Positions 42,194 through 51,758 of a stretch of 64,000 bases of DNA are shown here, piece after piece (the first letter of the stretch is position 1; each line of letters begins with the position of its first letter). Under the pieces are notes generated by a model that saw only the letters and a list, made by a program, of their open reading frames with translations, made no database searches and was not told the DNA's origin. A program made the translations under genes and the position numbers. The DNA lies in the NCBI GenBank assembly GCA_024743115.1, contig JANSXC010000013.1, positions 62,001-126,000 of the forward strand. Direction: 5' to 3'. The DNA is from a bacterium (GTDB taxonomy: Bacteria; Planctomycetota; UBA1135; UBA2386).

Positions 42194-43392
42194 TTGCCGA
42201 TCCCCTTCATCGCGGTGTAGATCGTCGTCACGACGAGTACCGCGACTCCGCCGACGATGACGCCGAGCGCGACTGTGACGATCGGCTCGAGCATCGCGAG
42301 CGCCTTGCGAACGGCTGCTTTGACCTCGCGATCGTAGAGCTTGCTGAGCCGCTCGAACGTGATCGGCAACCGGCCGGCCTCCTCACCGACCTTGACCATG
42401 CTCAGTGCAACCGGGGGCAACAGCTCGACTTCGCTGAACGCCTCACCGAGTCGCGCGCCACCGATGATCTTGTTGCGACATTCGCGCAGCATGCGCCGGA
42501 ATCGCGGCGCCGCGACCGATGCTGCACCGAGTTCGAGTGCGTGAGTCATCGTGAGACCCGCCTTCAGGAGCACACCGAGCGTGCGCGAGAACTGCGCGAC
42601 GGCCAACGTCGATACGACGTTGCGCGCCACGGGCATCGACCCGAGCACAGCCATCATCGCGTCGCGCATCCAGGATGTGCGCAGCAACATCAGGAACGTC
42701 ACGAGCCCCGCGACGGATCCCAGGCAGATCCAGAGGATGTTGGCCGAAACGAAACCCGAGCAGTCGAGCAGCATCTGGCTCGCGGCGGGTAGATCGCCCC
42801 CCATCTTGGCCAGAACGCCGCCGAGCTTCGGGATCACGAACGACAGCATGAACAACACCATCCCGTAACCCGCCGTGAGAACGACGAGCGGGTAGATCAT
42901 TGCCTGCTTGACGATGCCCGCGATCTCGAGCTTCCAGTCGAGAAAGTCCGCGAGCGACTGGAGGACACTCGGCACGCTGCCTGACTGTTCACCCGCCTTG
43001 ACGAGCGCGCAGTAGACCGACGGGAACGCCCGCGGATGCGCCGCGAGCGCGTCGGACAACTGCTGACCGGACGACACGCGATCCGCGAGATCGTCGAGCA
43101 GGGCCGCAAGGCGATCGTCCTCCTCCTGATCTTCGAGTGCCTTGAACGTGAGGAGGAGCGGCACACCGGCATCGAGCGCTTCCTGCATTGCCTGCGTGAG
43201 CAGCACGAGCCGCCGCGTGCTGAGCGGGAAGTCGACGAGGTCTGCTGTCTCGTCGGCCGCCAGCGCACGACAGCGCAGTAGCGATCGGCCCTCACGAAAC
43301 AGTCGCTCGTGCAGCGACTGTTCGTCGGGCGCTTCGAGTTCCGCGACGGCCTGGGAACCGTCGCTCTCGAGAATCGTAGTCCTGAATCGCAT
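42190..43392 (-). CDS. GspF/PilC-like inner-membrane platform protein
   Basis: This 400-residue protein has two repeated T2SSF domains (about 66-190 and 270-390), each with the family pattern L-x-x-A-L-x-x-G-V/M-P-L and the G-x-x-L-S-x-A-L motif. Three TM regions occur at about 165-190, 215-235 and 370-395 (VTVALGVIVGGVAVLVVTTIY). It anchors the ATPase GspE to the pilus base. It is coupled by ATGA to the pilin-like gene that follows. Confidence 0.93.
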   Translation of the reverse strand: MRFRTTILESDGSQAVAELEAPDEQSLHERLFREGRSLLRCRALAADETADLVDFPLSTRRLVLLTQAMQEALDAGVPLLLTFKALEDQEEDDRLAALLDDLADRVSSGQQLSDALAAHPRAFPSVYCALVKAGEQSGSVPSVLQSLADFLDWKLEIAGIVKQAMIYPLVVLTAGYGMVLFMLSFVIPKLGGVLAKMGGDLPAASQMLLDCSGFVSANILWICLGSVAGLVTFLMLLRTSWMRDAMMAVLGSMPVARNVVSTLAVAQFSRTLGVLLKAGLTMTHALELGAASVAAPRFRRMLRECRNKIIGGARLGEAFSEVELLPPVALSMVKVGEEAGRLPITFERLSKLYDREVKAAVRKALAMLEPIVTVALGVIVGGVAVLVVTTIYTAMKGIGK

Positions 43393-43449
43393 TGGGGGAA
43401 GCGACAGCGGTCCGGGGGTGCGGGGCTCCTCTCCCCGCCACCATTCGAA

Positions 43450-44103
43450 CTACTGCTGCTGGGTGAGAATCAGACCGATGTCGTCACCGGCGATGTCGTC
43501 GGCCGAAGTCGCCGTGGCCGCGGTATCGATGCGACCGTTCGGGCCCGCCGACAGCACGAACATCCGCTTGTGGTTGGTCGCGTGCGAATACCAGCCGCCC
43601 AGGATGTTGACCACGTAGGGGTTGCTCCAAGGATCCACCGGTGTGCCACCGGCGACGTACGGCCCCCGCCAACGCAGGTTGCCCGTGACCGGGTAGGCCG
43701 CGGATGCCTGCCCGCCCGGCATGTTGTTCAACAAGTGGTTGTCCAAGATGTCACCGCGGGTCGCATCGACGGCCCAGGTCGCGAAGGAATGGCTCGCGGA
43801 CCACGGATTCGAACTCGGCTTCGTGGGCCCCGAGAGCAGGACGTACACATGGTTGTCCGTCGCGCTCGAGTTCCGGGCAGGGTAGTAACCCAGGTCCTTG
43901 TAGAAGGACATCACGGCCGAACCGAGCACCTTGCACTCGGCTTCGGCCCGCGCGCGACGGCCGTCCTCCATGTAGCTCGAGAGCATCGGCACCGCGATAC
44001 CCGTGAGCAGCAGGATCACCGACAGCACGACAATCACCTCGACGAGCGTGAAGCCGTCCTCTCGGCCACCTCGCTCAGACCCCCTCCAGCAGACGTTGTC
44101 CAT
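43450..44103 (-). CDS. GspG-like major pseudopilin/prepilin
   Basis: From the ATG at 44103 the 217-residue product has a leader ending REDG followed by FTLVEVIVVLSVILLLTGIAVPML, a canonical prepilin cleavage site with Glu5. Downstream is a head with AEAECKVLGSAVMSFYKDLGYYP and a GGTPVDPWSNPYV segment typical of GspG. The C-terminal aspartate-rich loop (SADDIAGDDIG) suits calcium binding. It is the first gene of the minus-strand operon, divergent from the ATPase gene. Confidence 0.88.
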   Translation of the reverse strand: MDNVCWRGSERGGREDGFTLVEVIVVLSVILLLTGIAVPMLSSYMEDGRRARAEAECKVLGSAVMSFYKDLGYYPARNSSATDNHVYVLLSGPTKPSSNPWSASHSFATWAVDATRGDILDNHLLNNMPGGQASAAYPVTGNLRWRGPYVAGGTPVDPWSNPYVVNILGGWYSHATNHKRMFVLSAGPNGRIDTAATATSADDIAGDDIGLILTQQQ

Positions 44104-44221
44104 CTCTGGGCCATCGGGGAACGCCCGCATCCAACTTGAGAATTCTTCCTACCCCCAGAAGGCCCTCAGGTCGAACCCTGTGGGATTCCGATCCAGGATC
44201 GTGGTCTCTGACCAGGACACC
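44104..44221. promoter_or_regulatory. Divergent promoter region between pilin and GspE genes
   Basis: A 118-base gap separates oppositely oriented pilus units. It contains an AGGA six bases before the ATPase start and a run of C near 44150. I see no clear promoter hexamers or operator; it likely holds both promoters. Confidence 0.4.
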
Positions 44222-45880
44222 ATGGGGACTTCGAACTCCAACGGCATCGAGGGCGACCGCAAGTTCCTCGAGGACGCGCTGAAGGACTGCCCCAACGGCG
44301 AGGCCGCGCAGATCGAGAAACTTGCCGGGATGGGGATGATCCCCATCGAACGCGCCTACGAGATCTGGGCCGACATCCTGGGACTGGCGTTTCACGACCT
44401 CGACGATCGCAACCTGGACGCCCGGGTGCGGCATCGGATCCCGATCGACGTCGCGATCCGCCACGGCGCAGTCGCGATCAACGAAGAAAACGGGACCCTG
44501 CTCGTCGCGCTCAAGAATCCGTTCGACCTGCTGGCCGTCGACGAGATCCAGGAAGTCACGGGGATGTCGGTGGAGATCGCGCTCGCCACGCCGGAGGCCA
44601 TCCGCGCCGCCGTCGAGCGGCTACAGAAGGGCGCAGCCGGCATCGAGGGGCTCATCCAGAAGCTGCTCAAGGCCGAGATCGATACCCAGACCGTCGCCGA
44701 CGGCGACAAGCTGCGACGGCTCGTCGGCGACGACGCGGTCATCCAGCTCGTCGATCACCTCATCGACGAGAGCCTGCGCCTGCGCGCCAGCGACCTGCAC
44801 GTCGAACCCCAGCGCGACACGCTGCGCATCCGCGTTCGTGTCGACGGCGAGATGGACTCGCTCTACGCCCTGCCAGTCGGACTGCATCGCGCGGTCGTCG
44901 CTCGCATCAAGGTCGCGTCGGGCATGGACATCGGCGAGAGCCGCAAACCACAGGACGGCCGCATCGCGGTATCCGACAAGGTCGAGCTGCGCGTGTCGGT
45001 GTTGCCCAGCGTGCTCGGCGAGAAGGCGGTGTTGCGCGTTCTCGATCGCTCTGGAGTCTCGCTGAATCCCGACCATCTCGAGATGTCGGAACACAACCTG
45101 ACGTTGTTCCGGCGTGGCTTCACGCACCCCAACGGGATGGTGCTGCTAACGGGCCCGACGGGATCCGGCAAGACCACCACGCTCTACACGGCACTGGGCG
45201 AACTCAACAAGCCGGATCGCAACGTGGTCACGGTCGAGGATCCCGTCGAATACGAGATGACGGGCACGACCCAGGTGCAGGTCGACCCCAAGGCCGAGCG
45301 CACGTTCGCGAACGCTCTACGAAGCATCCTGCGCCAGGACCCCGACATCTGCATGGTCGGTGAGATTCGCGACGCCGAGACCGCGAGCATCGCGGTGCAA
45401 GCCGCGCTCACCGGTCACATGGTTCTGAGCACGCTCCACACGAACGATGCGCCGTCAACGATTCACCGGTTGTGCGATATGGGACTCGCCCCGTATCTGC
45501 TCGGCCCCGCACTGCGCTGCGTCGTCGGCCAGCGCCTAGTGCCGCGGGTCTGCAGCAGCTGCGCCGAGGTCGCGACTCCCACCCCCGGCGTGCTCGCGGA
45601 ATTCGGCCTCGATCCCGACCAACAGCACGATCAATTCCGTGAAGGGCGTGGCTGTGCCGCCTGCCGCAGTCGCGGCAAGAGCGGCCGTATTGCGATCCAC
45701 GAGGTGATGTACGTCTCGCCCGAAATGGCAGGCGCGATCTCGCGCAAGGCCTCGGACTCCGAGATCATGGAACTCGCGAAGTCGGCCGGATATCGCACGA
45801 TGCTCGATGACGGCTTGGAGAAGGCCGAGCGCGGCCTCGTCACGCTCGAGGATGTGTTGGCAGTCGCACGCGTCGAGTAG
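44222..45880 (+). CDS. GspE/PilB/MshE-type secretion ATPase
   Basis: The 552-residue protein has an N-terminal MshEN/T2SSE_N domain (about 25-140) and an ATPase domain with the Walker A GPTGSGKT (311-318), ICMVGEIRD (Walker B) and the Asp/His boxes. It also has a C-terminal zinc region with C-S-S-C and C-A-A-C pairs. It powers fibre assembly together with the GspF protein. No PilT-like retraction ATPase is present. It is the only plus-strand gene of the pilus locus. Confidence 0.94.
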   Translation: MGTSNSNGIEGDRKFLEDALKDCPNGEAAQIEKLAGMGMIPIERAYEIWADILGLAFHDLDDRNLDARVRHRIPIDVAIRHGAVAINEENGTLLVALKNPFDLLAVDEIQEVTGMSVEIALATPEAIRAAVERLQKGAAGIEGLIQKLLKAEIDTQTVADGDKLRRLVGDDAVIQLVDHLIDESLRLRASDLHVEPQRDTLRIRVRVDGEMDSLYALPVGLHRAVVARIKVASGMDIGESRKPQDGRIAVSDKVELRVSVLPSVLGEKAVLRVLDRSGVSLNPDHLEMSEHNLTLFRRGFTHPNGMVLLTGPTGSGKTTTLYTALGELNKPDRNVVTVEDPVEYEMTGTTQVQVDPKAERTFANALRSILRQDPDICMVGEIRDAETASIAVQAALTGHMVLSTLHTNDAPSTIHRLCDMGLAPYLLGPALRCVVGQRLVPRVCSSCAEVATPTPGVLAEFGLDPDQQHDQFREGRGCAACRSRGKSGRIAIHEVMYVSPEMAGAISRKASDSEIMELAKSAGYRTMLDDGLEKAERGLVTLEDVLAVARVE

Positions 45881-45909
45881 ACGCGGCATCACGCGACTCT
45901 CGCAGCGGC

Positions 45910-48531
45910 TTACTTCACGACGAAGTTTACGAGCTTCCCGGGCACGACGATCTCTTTGACGACGGTCTTGCCGTCGAGATACTTCGCGACCGCTTCACGC
46001 GCGACGGCGAGAATGTCGTCCTTGGCCGCGCCGTTGCCGATCATCGCCTTGGCGCGGACCTTGCCCTTGACCTGCACCGCGATCTCGACCTCGTCGTCGA
46101 CGAGCAGCTTCGGATCGATGGCCGGCCATGGCGCGCGCGCGAGCAATCCCTCGCCACCAAGCAACTGCCAGAGCTCCTCGCCGAGGTGCGGCGCGAAGGG
46201 CTGCAGCACCTGCGCGAACCGCAACAGCTGATCGCGGCACAGCTTGTCGGATGCCTTGGTCGCCTCGTTGACGAAGATCATCATCGCCGAGATCGCCGTG
46301 TTGAACGCGAGCCGCCCGATGTCGTCCTCGACCTTCGCGATCATGCGGTGAAGGTGCTTCTCGAGCGCGGGATCGGCCGGTCGGTCCTCGCGCAGGTGGG
46401 CATGCACCCGACCGTGCTCGGAGAACTCCGGCACGACGAGGCGCCAGGCCCGCTGCAGGAAGCGGTAGATGCCCGGTACGTCCTTGGGGTTCCACGGCTT
46501 GCTGTCAGCGAGCGGCCCCATGTACATCTCGTAGAGCCGCAGCGTGTCGGCACCGAACTCCTTCACGACGTCGTCGGGATTGACGACGTTGCCGTAGCGC
46601 TTGCTCATCTTGGCGACGAAGCGCGAGAGCTTCTCACCAGTCTCCTTGTGGAAGACGTCGTCGCCGCGCTCTTCTGCATCAGCCCACGGCACCACGCCGC
46701 CGCGCGAGTCCCGATACGCGAACGATTGGATCATGCCCTGGTTGTAGAGCTTGTGGAACGGCTCCTCGCACGCGACGTGATCGGCATCGTGCAGGACCTT
46801 GGTCCAGAAGCGCGAGTAGAGCAGGTGTCCGACCGCGTGCTCGGTGCCGCCGACGTAGAGATCGACGGGCAGCCAGTAGTCACTCGCGGCCTTGCTGCAG
46901 AACTCGGTCGCGTTGTTCGGATCGCAAAACCGCAGGAAGTACCAGCTCGAGCCGGCTGCGCCGGGCATCGTGTTGATCTCACGCTGCGCATCGCGGCCCT
47001 TGGCGTCCTTGGTCGCCACCCACTCGCGCGCCCGGATCAGCGGTGACTCCGGCACGCCACCGGGCTTGAAGTCCGCCATGTCCGGCAGCTCCAGCGCCAG
47101 CTGCTCGTCCGGCACCAGTTCGACACCGTCTTCGGTGTGCAGCACGGGGAACGGCTCGCCCCAGTAGCGCTGCCGCGAGAACAGCCAGTCGCGGATCTTG
47201 TAAGTCGTCTTGGCCTCGCCGCATCCCTTGGCCGCGAGCCAGTCGATGACCGCGCGCTTGGCGTCCGCGATCGACTTGCCGGCCAGTGCCAGGCTGCCAT
47301 CCGACGTCCGACAATGCGCGGCGAAGGGCACGTCACCCGTGATGCATCGCTCCCCGCGCGCCACGACCGCGTCGGCCTCGGCATCGCCCGTATCCGGCGC
47401 GAAGATCCCCGGCACCGGCAGATCGAACTTCTGCGCGAACTCGAAGTCGCGCTCGTCGCCCGCGGGCACCGCCATGATCGCGCCGGTGCCGTACGTCACG
47501 ATGACGTAGTCGGCGATCCAGATCGGGATCCGCGCCTTCGGATCATCGGCTTCGAACAGCGGATTGAGCGCGTAGGCCCCGGTGAACACCCCGGTCTTGT
47601 CCTTCGCGAGATCCGTGCGTTCGAGTTCGCTCTTGCTCGCCGCCTGCTTGACGTAGGCAGCCACGGCATCGAGCTGCTCCGGGGTCGCGATCCGTTTCAC
47701 GAGCTCGTGCTCGGGCGACAGCACCATGAACGAGGCGCCGAAGAGCGTGTCCGGACGCGTCGTGAACACACGCACGCGATCCTCGGCGTGGCCGGCCACT
47801 TCGAACTCGATCTCGGCGCCTTCGCTCTTGCCGATCCACTCGCGCTGCTGGGCCTTGAGCGAGTCACTCCAGTCCAATCGCTCGAGCCCGGACAACAGTC
47901 GTTCGGCATACTCGGTGATCTTCAGCACCCACTGCCGCAGCGGCCGGCGCTCACACGGGTGATCACCACGTTCACTGCGACCATTGATGACCTCGTCGTT
48001 CGCGAGCACCGTGCCGAGTGCCTCGCACCACCACACGGGTGCGTTGGATTCGTAGGCAAGACCGCGCTCGTAGAGCCGCTTCCAGATCCACTGCGTCCAC
48101 TTGAAGTAAGCCGGGTCCGCCGTGCTGATCTCACGATCCCAGTCGTACGAGAACCCGAGCGTCTGCAGCTGCCGCCGAAACGTCCCGATGTTCGCTGCCG
48201 TCGTCTTCGCCGGATGCGTATTGGTCTGGATCGCATACTGCTCGGCAGGCAGACCGAACGCGTCCCAGCCCATCGGGTGCAGAACGTTGAAACCCTTCGC
48301 CCGCTTGTAACGCGAGACGATATCGGTCGCCGTGTAACCCTCGGGATGCCCGACGTGGAGGCCAGCCGCCGAAGGATACGGAAACATGTCGAGCGCGTAG
48401 AACTTGGGCTGAGCGGCGTCGAAGTCCGGGTCACCCGGATTGATCGCGCGGAACACCTTGTTCTCGAGCCAGAACTGCTGCCACTTCGGTTCGATTGCAG
48501 CGGGTTCGTAGACTTGTCGTTGTTCGGCCAT
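45910..48531 (-). CDS. leuS: Leucyl-tRNA synthetase
   Basis: From the ATG at 48531 the protein is 873 residues, the usual bacterial size. It has the class I HIGH variant HVGH at 59-62, an editing domain (about 225-415; the GDVPFAAH and GERDFEF type segments) and the KMSKS variant KMSKRYGN near 640, then an anticodon-binding domain and C-terminal KVRAKAMI segment. Leucine-specific residues around WDAFGLPAEQYA are present. The K-M-S-K-R variation is seen in other bacterial LeuRS and does not imply inactivity. Convergent with the GspE gene. Confidence 0.96.
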   Translation of the reverse strand: MAEQRQVYEPAAIEPKWQQFWLENKVFRAINPGDPDFDAAQPKFYALDMFPYPSAAGLHVGHPEGYTATDIVSRYKRAKGFNVLHPMGWDAFGLPAEQYAIQTNTHPAKTTAANIGTFRRQLQTLGFSYDWDREISTADPAYFKWTQWIWKRLYERGLAYESNAPVWWCEALGTVLANDEVINGRSERGDHPCERRPLRQWVLKITEYAERLLSGLERLDWSDSLKAQQREWIGKSEGAEIEFEVAGHAEDRVRVFTTRPDTLFGASFMVLSPEHELVKRIATPEQLDAVAAYVKQAASKSELERTDLAKDKTGVFTGAYALNPLFEADDPKARIPIWIADYVIVTYGTGAIMAVPAGDERDFEFAQKFDLPVPGIFAPDTGDAEADAVVARGERCITGDVPFAAHCRTSDGSLALAGKSIADAKRAVIDWLAAKGCGEAKTTYKIRDWLFSRQRYWGEPFPVLHTEDGVELVPDEQLALELPDMADFKPGGVPESPLIRAREWVATKDAKGRDAQREINTMPGAAGSSWYFLRFCDPNNATEFCSKAASDYWLPVDLYVGGTEHAVGHLLYSRFWTKVLHDADHVACEEPFHKLYNQGMIQSFAYRDSRGGVVPWADAEERGDDVFHKETGEKLSRFVAKMSKRYGNVVNPDDVVKEFGADTLRLYEMYMGPLADSKPWNPKDVPGIYRFLQRAWRLVVPEFSEHGRVHAHLREDRPADPALEKHLHRMIAKVEDDIGRLAFNTAISAMMIFVNEATKASDKLCRDQLLRFAQVLQPFAPHLGEELWQLLGGEGLLARAPWPAIDPKLLVDDEVEIAVQVKGKVRAKAMIGNGAAKDDILAVAREAVAKYLDGKTVVKEIVVPGKLVNFVVK

Positions 48532-48586
48532 TGGATGGGTCGTCGAAAGGGCGAAGCAGTATGCCGCATCGCGGGTTCCGGGCAAG

Positions 48587-48889
48587 ATGAACGCCATGCG
48601 GTTCCAGAACGACACCAACTTCCACCTGCGAATGGCCGCGCTCCTCGTGATCGGCCTGTTCCTCGACCACCTCGCGGAGCAGAACCTGACGCACTGGTCG
48701 TCACCCCGAATCGGAATCGTGCCGTTCGCGCTCGGACTCGCTTGGGCCGGGTTGTTCACGTGGCATGTCGCCAACGTGCTGCTGCAGCGAATCCGCGTGC
48801 TCGAGGATCGCCTCGAGCGCCTCGACCAGCGCACCGAAGTGATCGAGGACGATCAGCGCGCGCGCCGCTCCCTGCCCCCGATGCGATGA
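48587..48889 (+). CDS. Small membrane protein, hypothetical
   Basis: This 100-residue protein (start at 48587 or 48596) has a hydrophobic helix near 16-27, a second at about 42-62 (IVPFALGLAWAGLFTWHVANVLL), and a basic coiled-coil tail (RIRVLEDRLERLDQRTEVIEDD). It overlaps the DinB-like gene by an ATGA. It resembles small membrane proteins that precede DinB/DUF1572 genes, but no function is known. Confidence 0.6.
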   Translation: MNAMRFQNDTNFHLRMAALLVIGLFLDHLAEQNLTHWSSPRIGIVPFALGLAWAGLFTWHVANVLLQRIRVLEDRLERLDQRTEVIEDDQRARRSLPPMR

Positions 48890-49455
48890 CCAAGACTTTG
48901 ACCACGCACGAAACGCTCCTGTCTTCGGTGCAAACCGAGTTCGCCCGCTACCGCCGCAACGTCGAGCTGGCGATCGAGCAGGTCTCCGACGCCGACCTGC
49001 ACGCAACCCTCGATACGGCTGCCAACTCGATCGCGACCCTGCTCGGTCACCTGAGCGGCAACTTGCGCTCCCGCTTCACCGACTTCCTCACGACGGACGG
49101 CGAGAAGGCGTGGCGCGACCGCGACTCCGAGTTCGTCGATCGCGGCCTCGCGCGCGAAGCCATGCTGGCCGAGTGGCAGACCGCATGGGACGTGGTCGGT
49201 CAGGCTATCGCCGACATCGAACGCGCCGGCTCAGACGTCTGGCAGCGCGAGGTCATGATCCGCAACCAGCCGTTGACGGTCACGGCCGCACTCATGCGTT
49301 CGATCGCGCACGTCGCGACCCATGCGGGGCAGATCGTCTTGCTGGCCCGACACCACGCCGGCCCGGCGTGGCGCACTCTGTCGATCGCGCGCGGCGACTC
49401 GGCCGCCTACGCGCGCAATCCGACGCGCGAGAAGTCACCGGACGGCGGCGCGTAG
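48886..49455 (+). CDS. DUF1572/DinB-like protein
   Basis: The 189-residue four-helix protein carries three well-spaced histidines (in LGHLSGN, MRSIAHVATHAGQ and nearby) in the DinB-superfamily metal-binding pattern H...H-x-x-x-H. DUF1572 and DinB proteins are often thiol transferases or have no known enzymatic role. Start and stop of the preceding gene overlap (ATGA). It converges with a secreted protein gene, with a strong hairpin between them. Confidence 0.82.
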   Translation: MTKTLTTHETLLSSVQTEFARYRRNVELAIEQVSDADLHATLDTAANSIATLLGHLSGNLRSRFTDFLTTDGEKAWRDRDSEFVDRGLAREAMLAEWQTAWDVVGQAIADIERAGSDVWQREVMIRNQPLTVTAALMRSIAHVATHAGQIVLLARHHAGPAWRTLSIARGDSAAYARNPTREKSPDGGA

Positions 49456-49471
49456 CGCCAGTCCGGCGACG

Positions 49472-49499
49472 GGCGCGGGCACGCAGAGCGACCCGCGCC
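49472..49499. terminator. Bidirectional hairpin between convergent genes
   Basis: GGCGCGGG (49472-49479) and CCCGCGCC (49492-49499) form a perfect 8-bp GC-only stem with a 12-base loop, centrally placed in the 53-base gap between two convergent genes. No U-run is evident on either side, but position and strength suit a bidirectional terminator. Confidence 0.5.
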
Positions 49500-49508
49500 A
49501 GCCCAGCG

Positions 49509-50912
49509 TCAGTAGATGCTGAGCGCGAGGTCGAGGCCGTTCGTGACCGAGATGTTGAACGCGCCGTCGAAGAACACACCCTGGTAGAAGATCGACAGAC
49601 CGGAGAAGCACGGGTCGCTCGGGAAGGTCTGGCCGAGCGTCACGCTGCTCGCGCCACCCGTGAAGACGAAGCTCGTGGCATCCGTCGTCACGTACTGGTT
49701 GCAGCCGGGCGCGGCGATCGGGATCTGCTGACCGGCCGGGAAGCTCCCGAAGCCGATCGCCCAGAAGCCGCCCGTGAGCGACGCCGACAGGTTGCTGGCC
49801 GTCAGCGTGATCGACGACGGCAGCAGCGGCGCGCCGCTGGCGTCGAGATCCGGGACCGGCGAGCCACAGCCCGTGCCGAACTGCGTCGCGGCGGCAGCCG
49901 GAGCGAGGGTGAAGTTGAAGGCCTGGATGCCCTGGTTGGTGTTCATCGCGTAGAGCGTCGCCGAGTCGCCGCAGATGCGGCCCCACTGCAGGTCGCCCGA
50001 GCCGTTGCCGTTGCCGCTCAGCGTGCCGCTCGTGTTGTTCGCGGTGGCGAGCAGGACCGGCGAGGCCGGGATCGTGATGTCGAAGACCGACACCAGCGAC
50101 GAGTTGGAATCGATGCAGGCGAGCACCGGGGTGCCGTTGATCACGGCATAGTCGAGGCCACGCTGCGCGGCGCCGCCGAGGCCGATCGAATCGACGACGG
50201 TCGCGGTGCCCAGCCCTGGGTTGAAGGTGGTGTAGCGCGCGAGGCCACCCTGGTTGCCGATCAGCGTCGTCGAGTCGACGAACGACAGCGACAGGCGGTA
50301 GTCGTTTGAACCCGTGCCCGTGCCGGGGATCGAGGTGTAGGCCGTGCTCGTGTTCGAGCCATCGAGCGCGCCCGAAACGAACCCGCTGTTGAGTGCGTTG
50401 GCCGAACCGGCCGCGGCGAAGATGGCCGGACTCGTAGCGCCACCGAAGACGGCGAACGAGTCACCCACACGACTCATCCCCGGAGGCGCATCGAACGCGA
50501 CACTCGGCGGGGTCGTCATGCCGGTGCTCTCCGAGTCCCACTTGTAGACCTTGAAGTTGGCACCGATCGCGAGGTTGCCGACGTAGATCGCGCCGTCTTC
50601 GCCGATGTCGCACATGTTGACGCGGAAGGTGCCGCCCGTGACGCCGGTCACGTCGAGACCACCGAGATCGGCGCCCGTCGAGCCGTCGAGCACGCGGAGG
50701 TTGTCACCGCCGGCGCGGCTGACGAGAACGAGGTTGCCCGTGATCGGGTTGTACGAGAAGCCGCGCTCCGTGCTGGACGTGTTCAGCGCCGAGATGGCGC
50801 CGGGCGCGAGCCAGCCGTTCGTGCCGAACGTCGAGAGCGGGGCGAGGCCCTGCGCAGTCGTCGTGCCGACGAGGAACGCAGCGGTGGCGAGGGAGTAGAT
50901 CGTGCGATTCAT
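49509..50912 (-). CDS. Secreted beta-propeller-like protein (DUF4623-like)
   Basis: The 467-residue product has a signal peptide ending TTAQG, then repeats of about 45 residues with N-x-x-x-G-x-L-x-L-V-S-R and G-A-D-L-G-x-L-D-V-x-G-V-x-G-G-T-F-x-x-N-M-like strands typical of DUF4623 proteins. The C-terminal 110 residues (from about TQFGTGCGSPVP) form a separate beta-rich domain seen in many exported proteins of related bacteria. Six cysteines could form disulfides. No catalytic motif. Its function is unknown; it is probably surface-exposed. Confidence 0.72.
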   Translation of the reverse strand: MNRTIYSLATAAFLVGTTTAQGLAPLSTFGTNGWLAPGAISALNTSSTERGFSYNPITGNLVLVSRAGGDNLRVLDGSTGADLGGLDVTGVTGGTFRVNMCDIGEDGAIYVGNLAIGANFKVYKWDSESTGMTTPPSVAFDAPPGMSRVGDSFAVFGGATSPAIFAAAGSANALNSGFVSGALDGSNTSTAYTSIPGTGTGSNDYRLSLSFVDSTTLIGNQGGLARYTTFNPGLGTATVVDSIGLGGAAQRGLDYAVINGTPVLACIDSNSSLVSVFDITIPASPVLLATANNTSGTLSGNGNGSGDLQWGRICGDSATLYAMNTNQGIQAFNFTLAPAAAATQFGTGCGSPVPDLDASGAPLLPSSITLTASNLSASLTGGFWAIGFGSFPAGQQIPIAAPGCNQYVTTDATSFVFTGGASSVTLGQTFPSDPCFSGLSIFYQGVFFDGAFNISVTNGLDLALSIY

Positions 50913-51104
50913 GTTGCTCGTGATGAGGAAGCGAAAGAACGCCCTGATGCGATTGCTCCGTGCGGGTCTCGCCGCAACGGAACCGGGGCGGGAAGAGTTT
51001 TAGCCTCCTACGCCCCGATCGGCCGGCCAGAGAACCCCGCGTTACCAACCTTTCTCGCCCGTTCTACTGCACCGCAATATGCTCGCAGGCTCTCGACGCC
51101 GCGT
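50913..51104. other. Non-coding spacer
   Basis: A 192-base gap between two minus-strand genes. It holds the upstream region of the beta-propeller-like gene and the downstream end of the methyltransferase gene. I see no RNA gene, repeat or clear regulatory motif. Confidence 0.5.
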
Positions 51105-51731
51105 TCAGCGCGCGTCGCGATAACGCAGCACGAAAGCCGGCGGCACGTTCCGCACGATCGGGCCGATCCGCTCGAAGCTCGCGAAGCGCTCGCGCATCAG
51201 CGCACGAAACCGCCGGGCCGACGCCAGGCCGTAGGCGTGCACGTACTGGAAGGTGCGAAACTCACCGCCGCTCTCGCGCAACGAATCGACGATGCCGGAC
51301 ACGACGTTCGACTGCACGGCGGCGGGCAGACTCGCGAAGGGCAGGCCCGACAGGATGCGCTTGGGCATCGGCAGGCCGCGGTCGCTCAGGATCGCGGTCA
51401 CGTCCGCGGCGGAACCATGGTGAAAGTCGAGGGTCGGGAAGCGGCGCTCGAGCAGCTCGTGGAAACCGGTATCGAGTTCGATCCCGAGGTAGCGCACACC
51501 ATCTGGCAGCGCCGCACGAATCGCGGCGGTCATCGGCCCGGTGCCCGGCCCGTACTCGACGACGAGGTCGCCGGGCTCGAGCTCGTCGAGCCGCCCAACG
51601 AGCACGCGGGCGAGCCAACGCGAACTCGGCAGGACCGCCCCGACCGAACCCGGACTCTTGAGGAACGTCCGAAAGAACCCCACACCGTCGCGGACGCGCC
51701 GCTGTTTGACAGCTTGGGGATCGGCAGTCAT
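51105..51731 (-). CDS. Class I SAM-dependent methyltransferase (PmtA/rRNA-adenine-methylase-like)
   Basis: This 208-residue protein has motif I VVEYGPGTGPM and ILSGLPFASLP in the N/S-L/G-P-F position, as in phospholipid N-methyltransferases of the PmtA type and KsgA-like fold proteins. A LKSPGSVGAVLPSS-like N-terminal stretch is frequent in PmtA. Phosphatidylethanolamine methylation is plausible, but the phosphatidyltransferase context is absent. It ends the unit ferredoxin-methyltransferase. Confidence 0.75.
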   Translation of the reverse strand: MTADPQAVKQRRVRDGVGFFRTFLKSPGSVGAVLPSSRWLARVLVGRLDELEPGDLVVEYGPGTGPMTAAIRAALPDGVRYLGIELDTGFHELLERRFPTLDFHHGSAADVTAILSDRGLPMPKRILSGLPFASLPAAVQSNVVSGIVDSLRESGGEFRTFQYVHAYGLASARRFRALMRERFASFERIGPIVRNVPPAFVLRYRDAR

Positions 51732-51758
51732 GCCGGCATGTTCGCCGGAAACGACCGA

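Noticed and set aside
46590..46615. KMSKR in place of KMSKS in leucyl-tRNA synthetase as a sign of inactivation
   Set aside because: The K-M-S-K-R variant occurs in functional bacterial LeuRS; HIGH and other motifs are intact.
49472..49499. GC-rich palindromes as CRISPR repeats or attachment sites
   Set aside because: They occur singly, without regular spacing or flanking spacers, and fit terminator positions.
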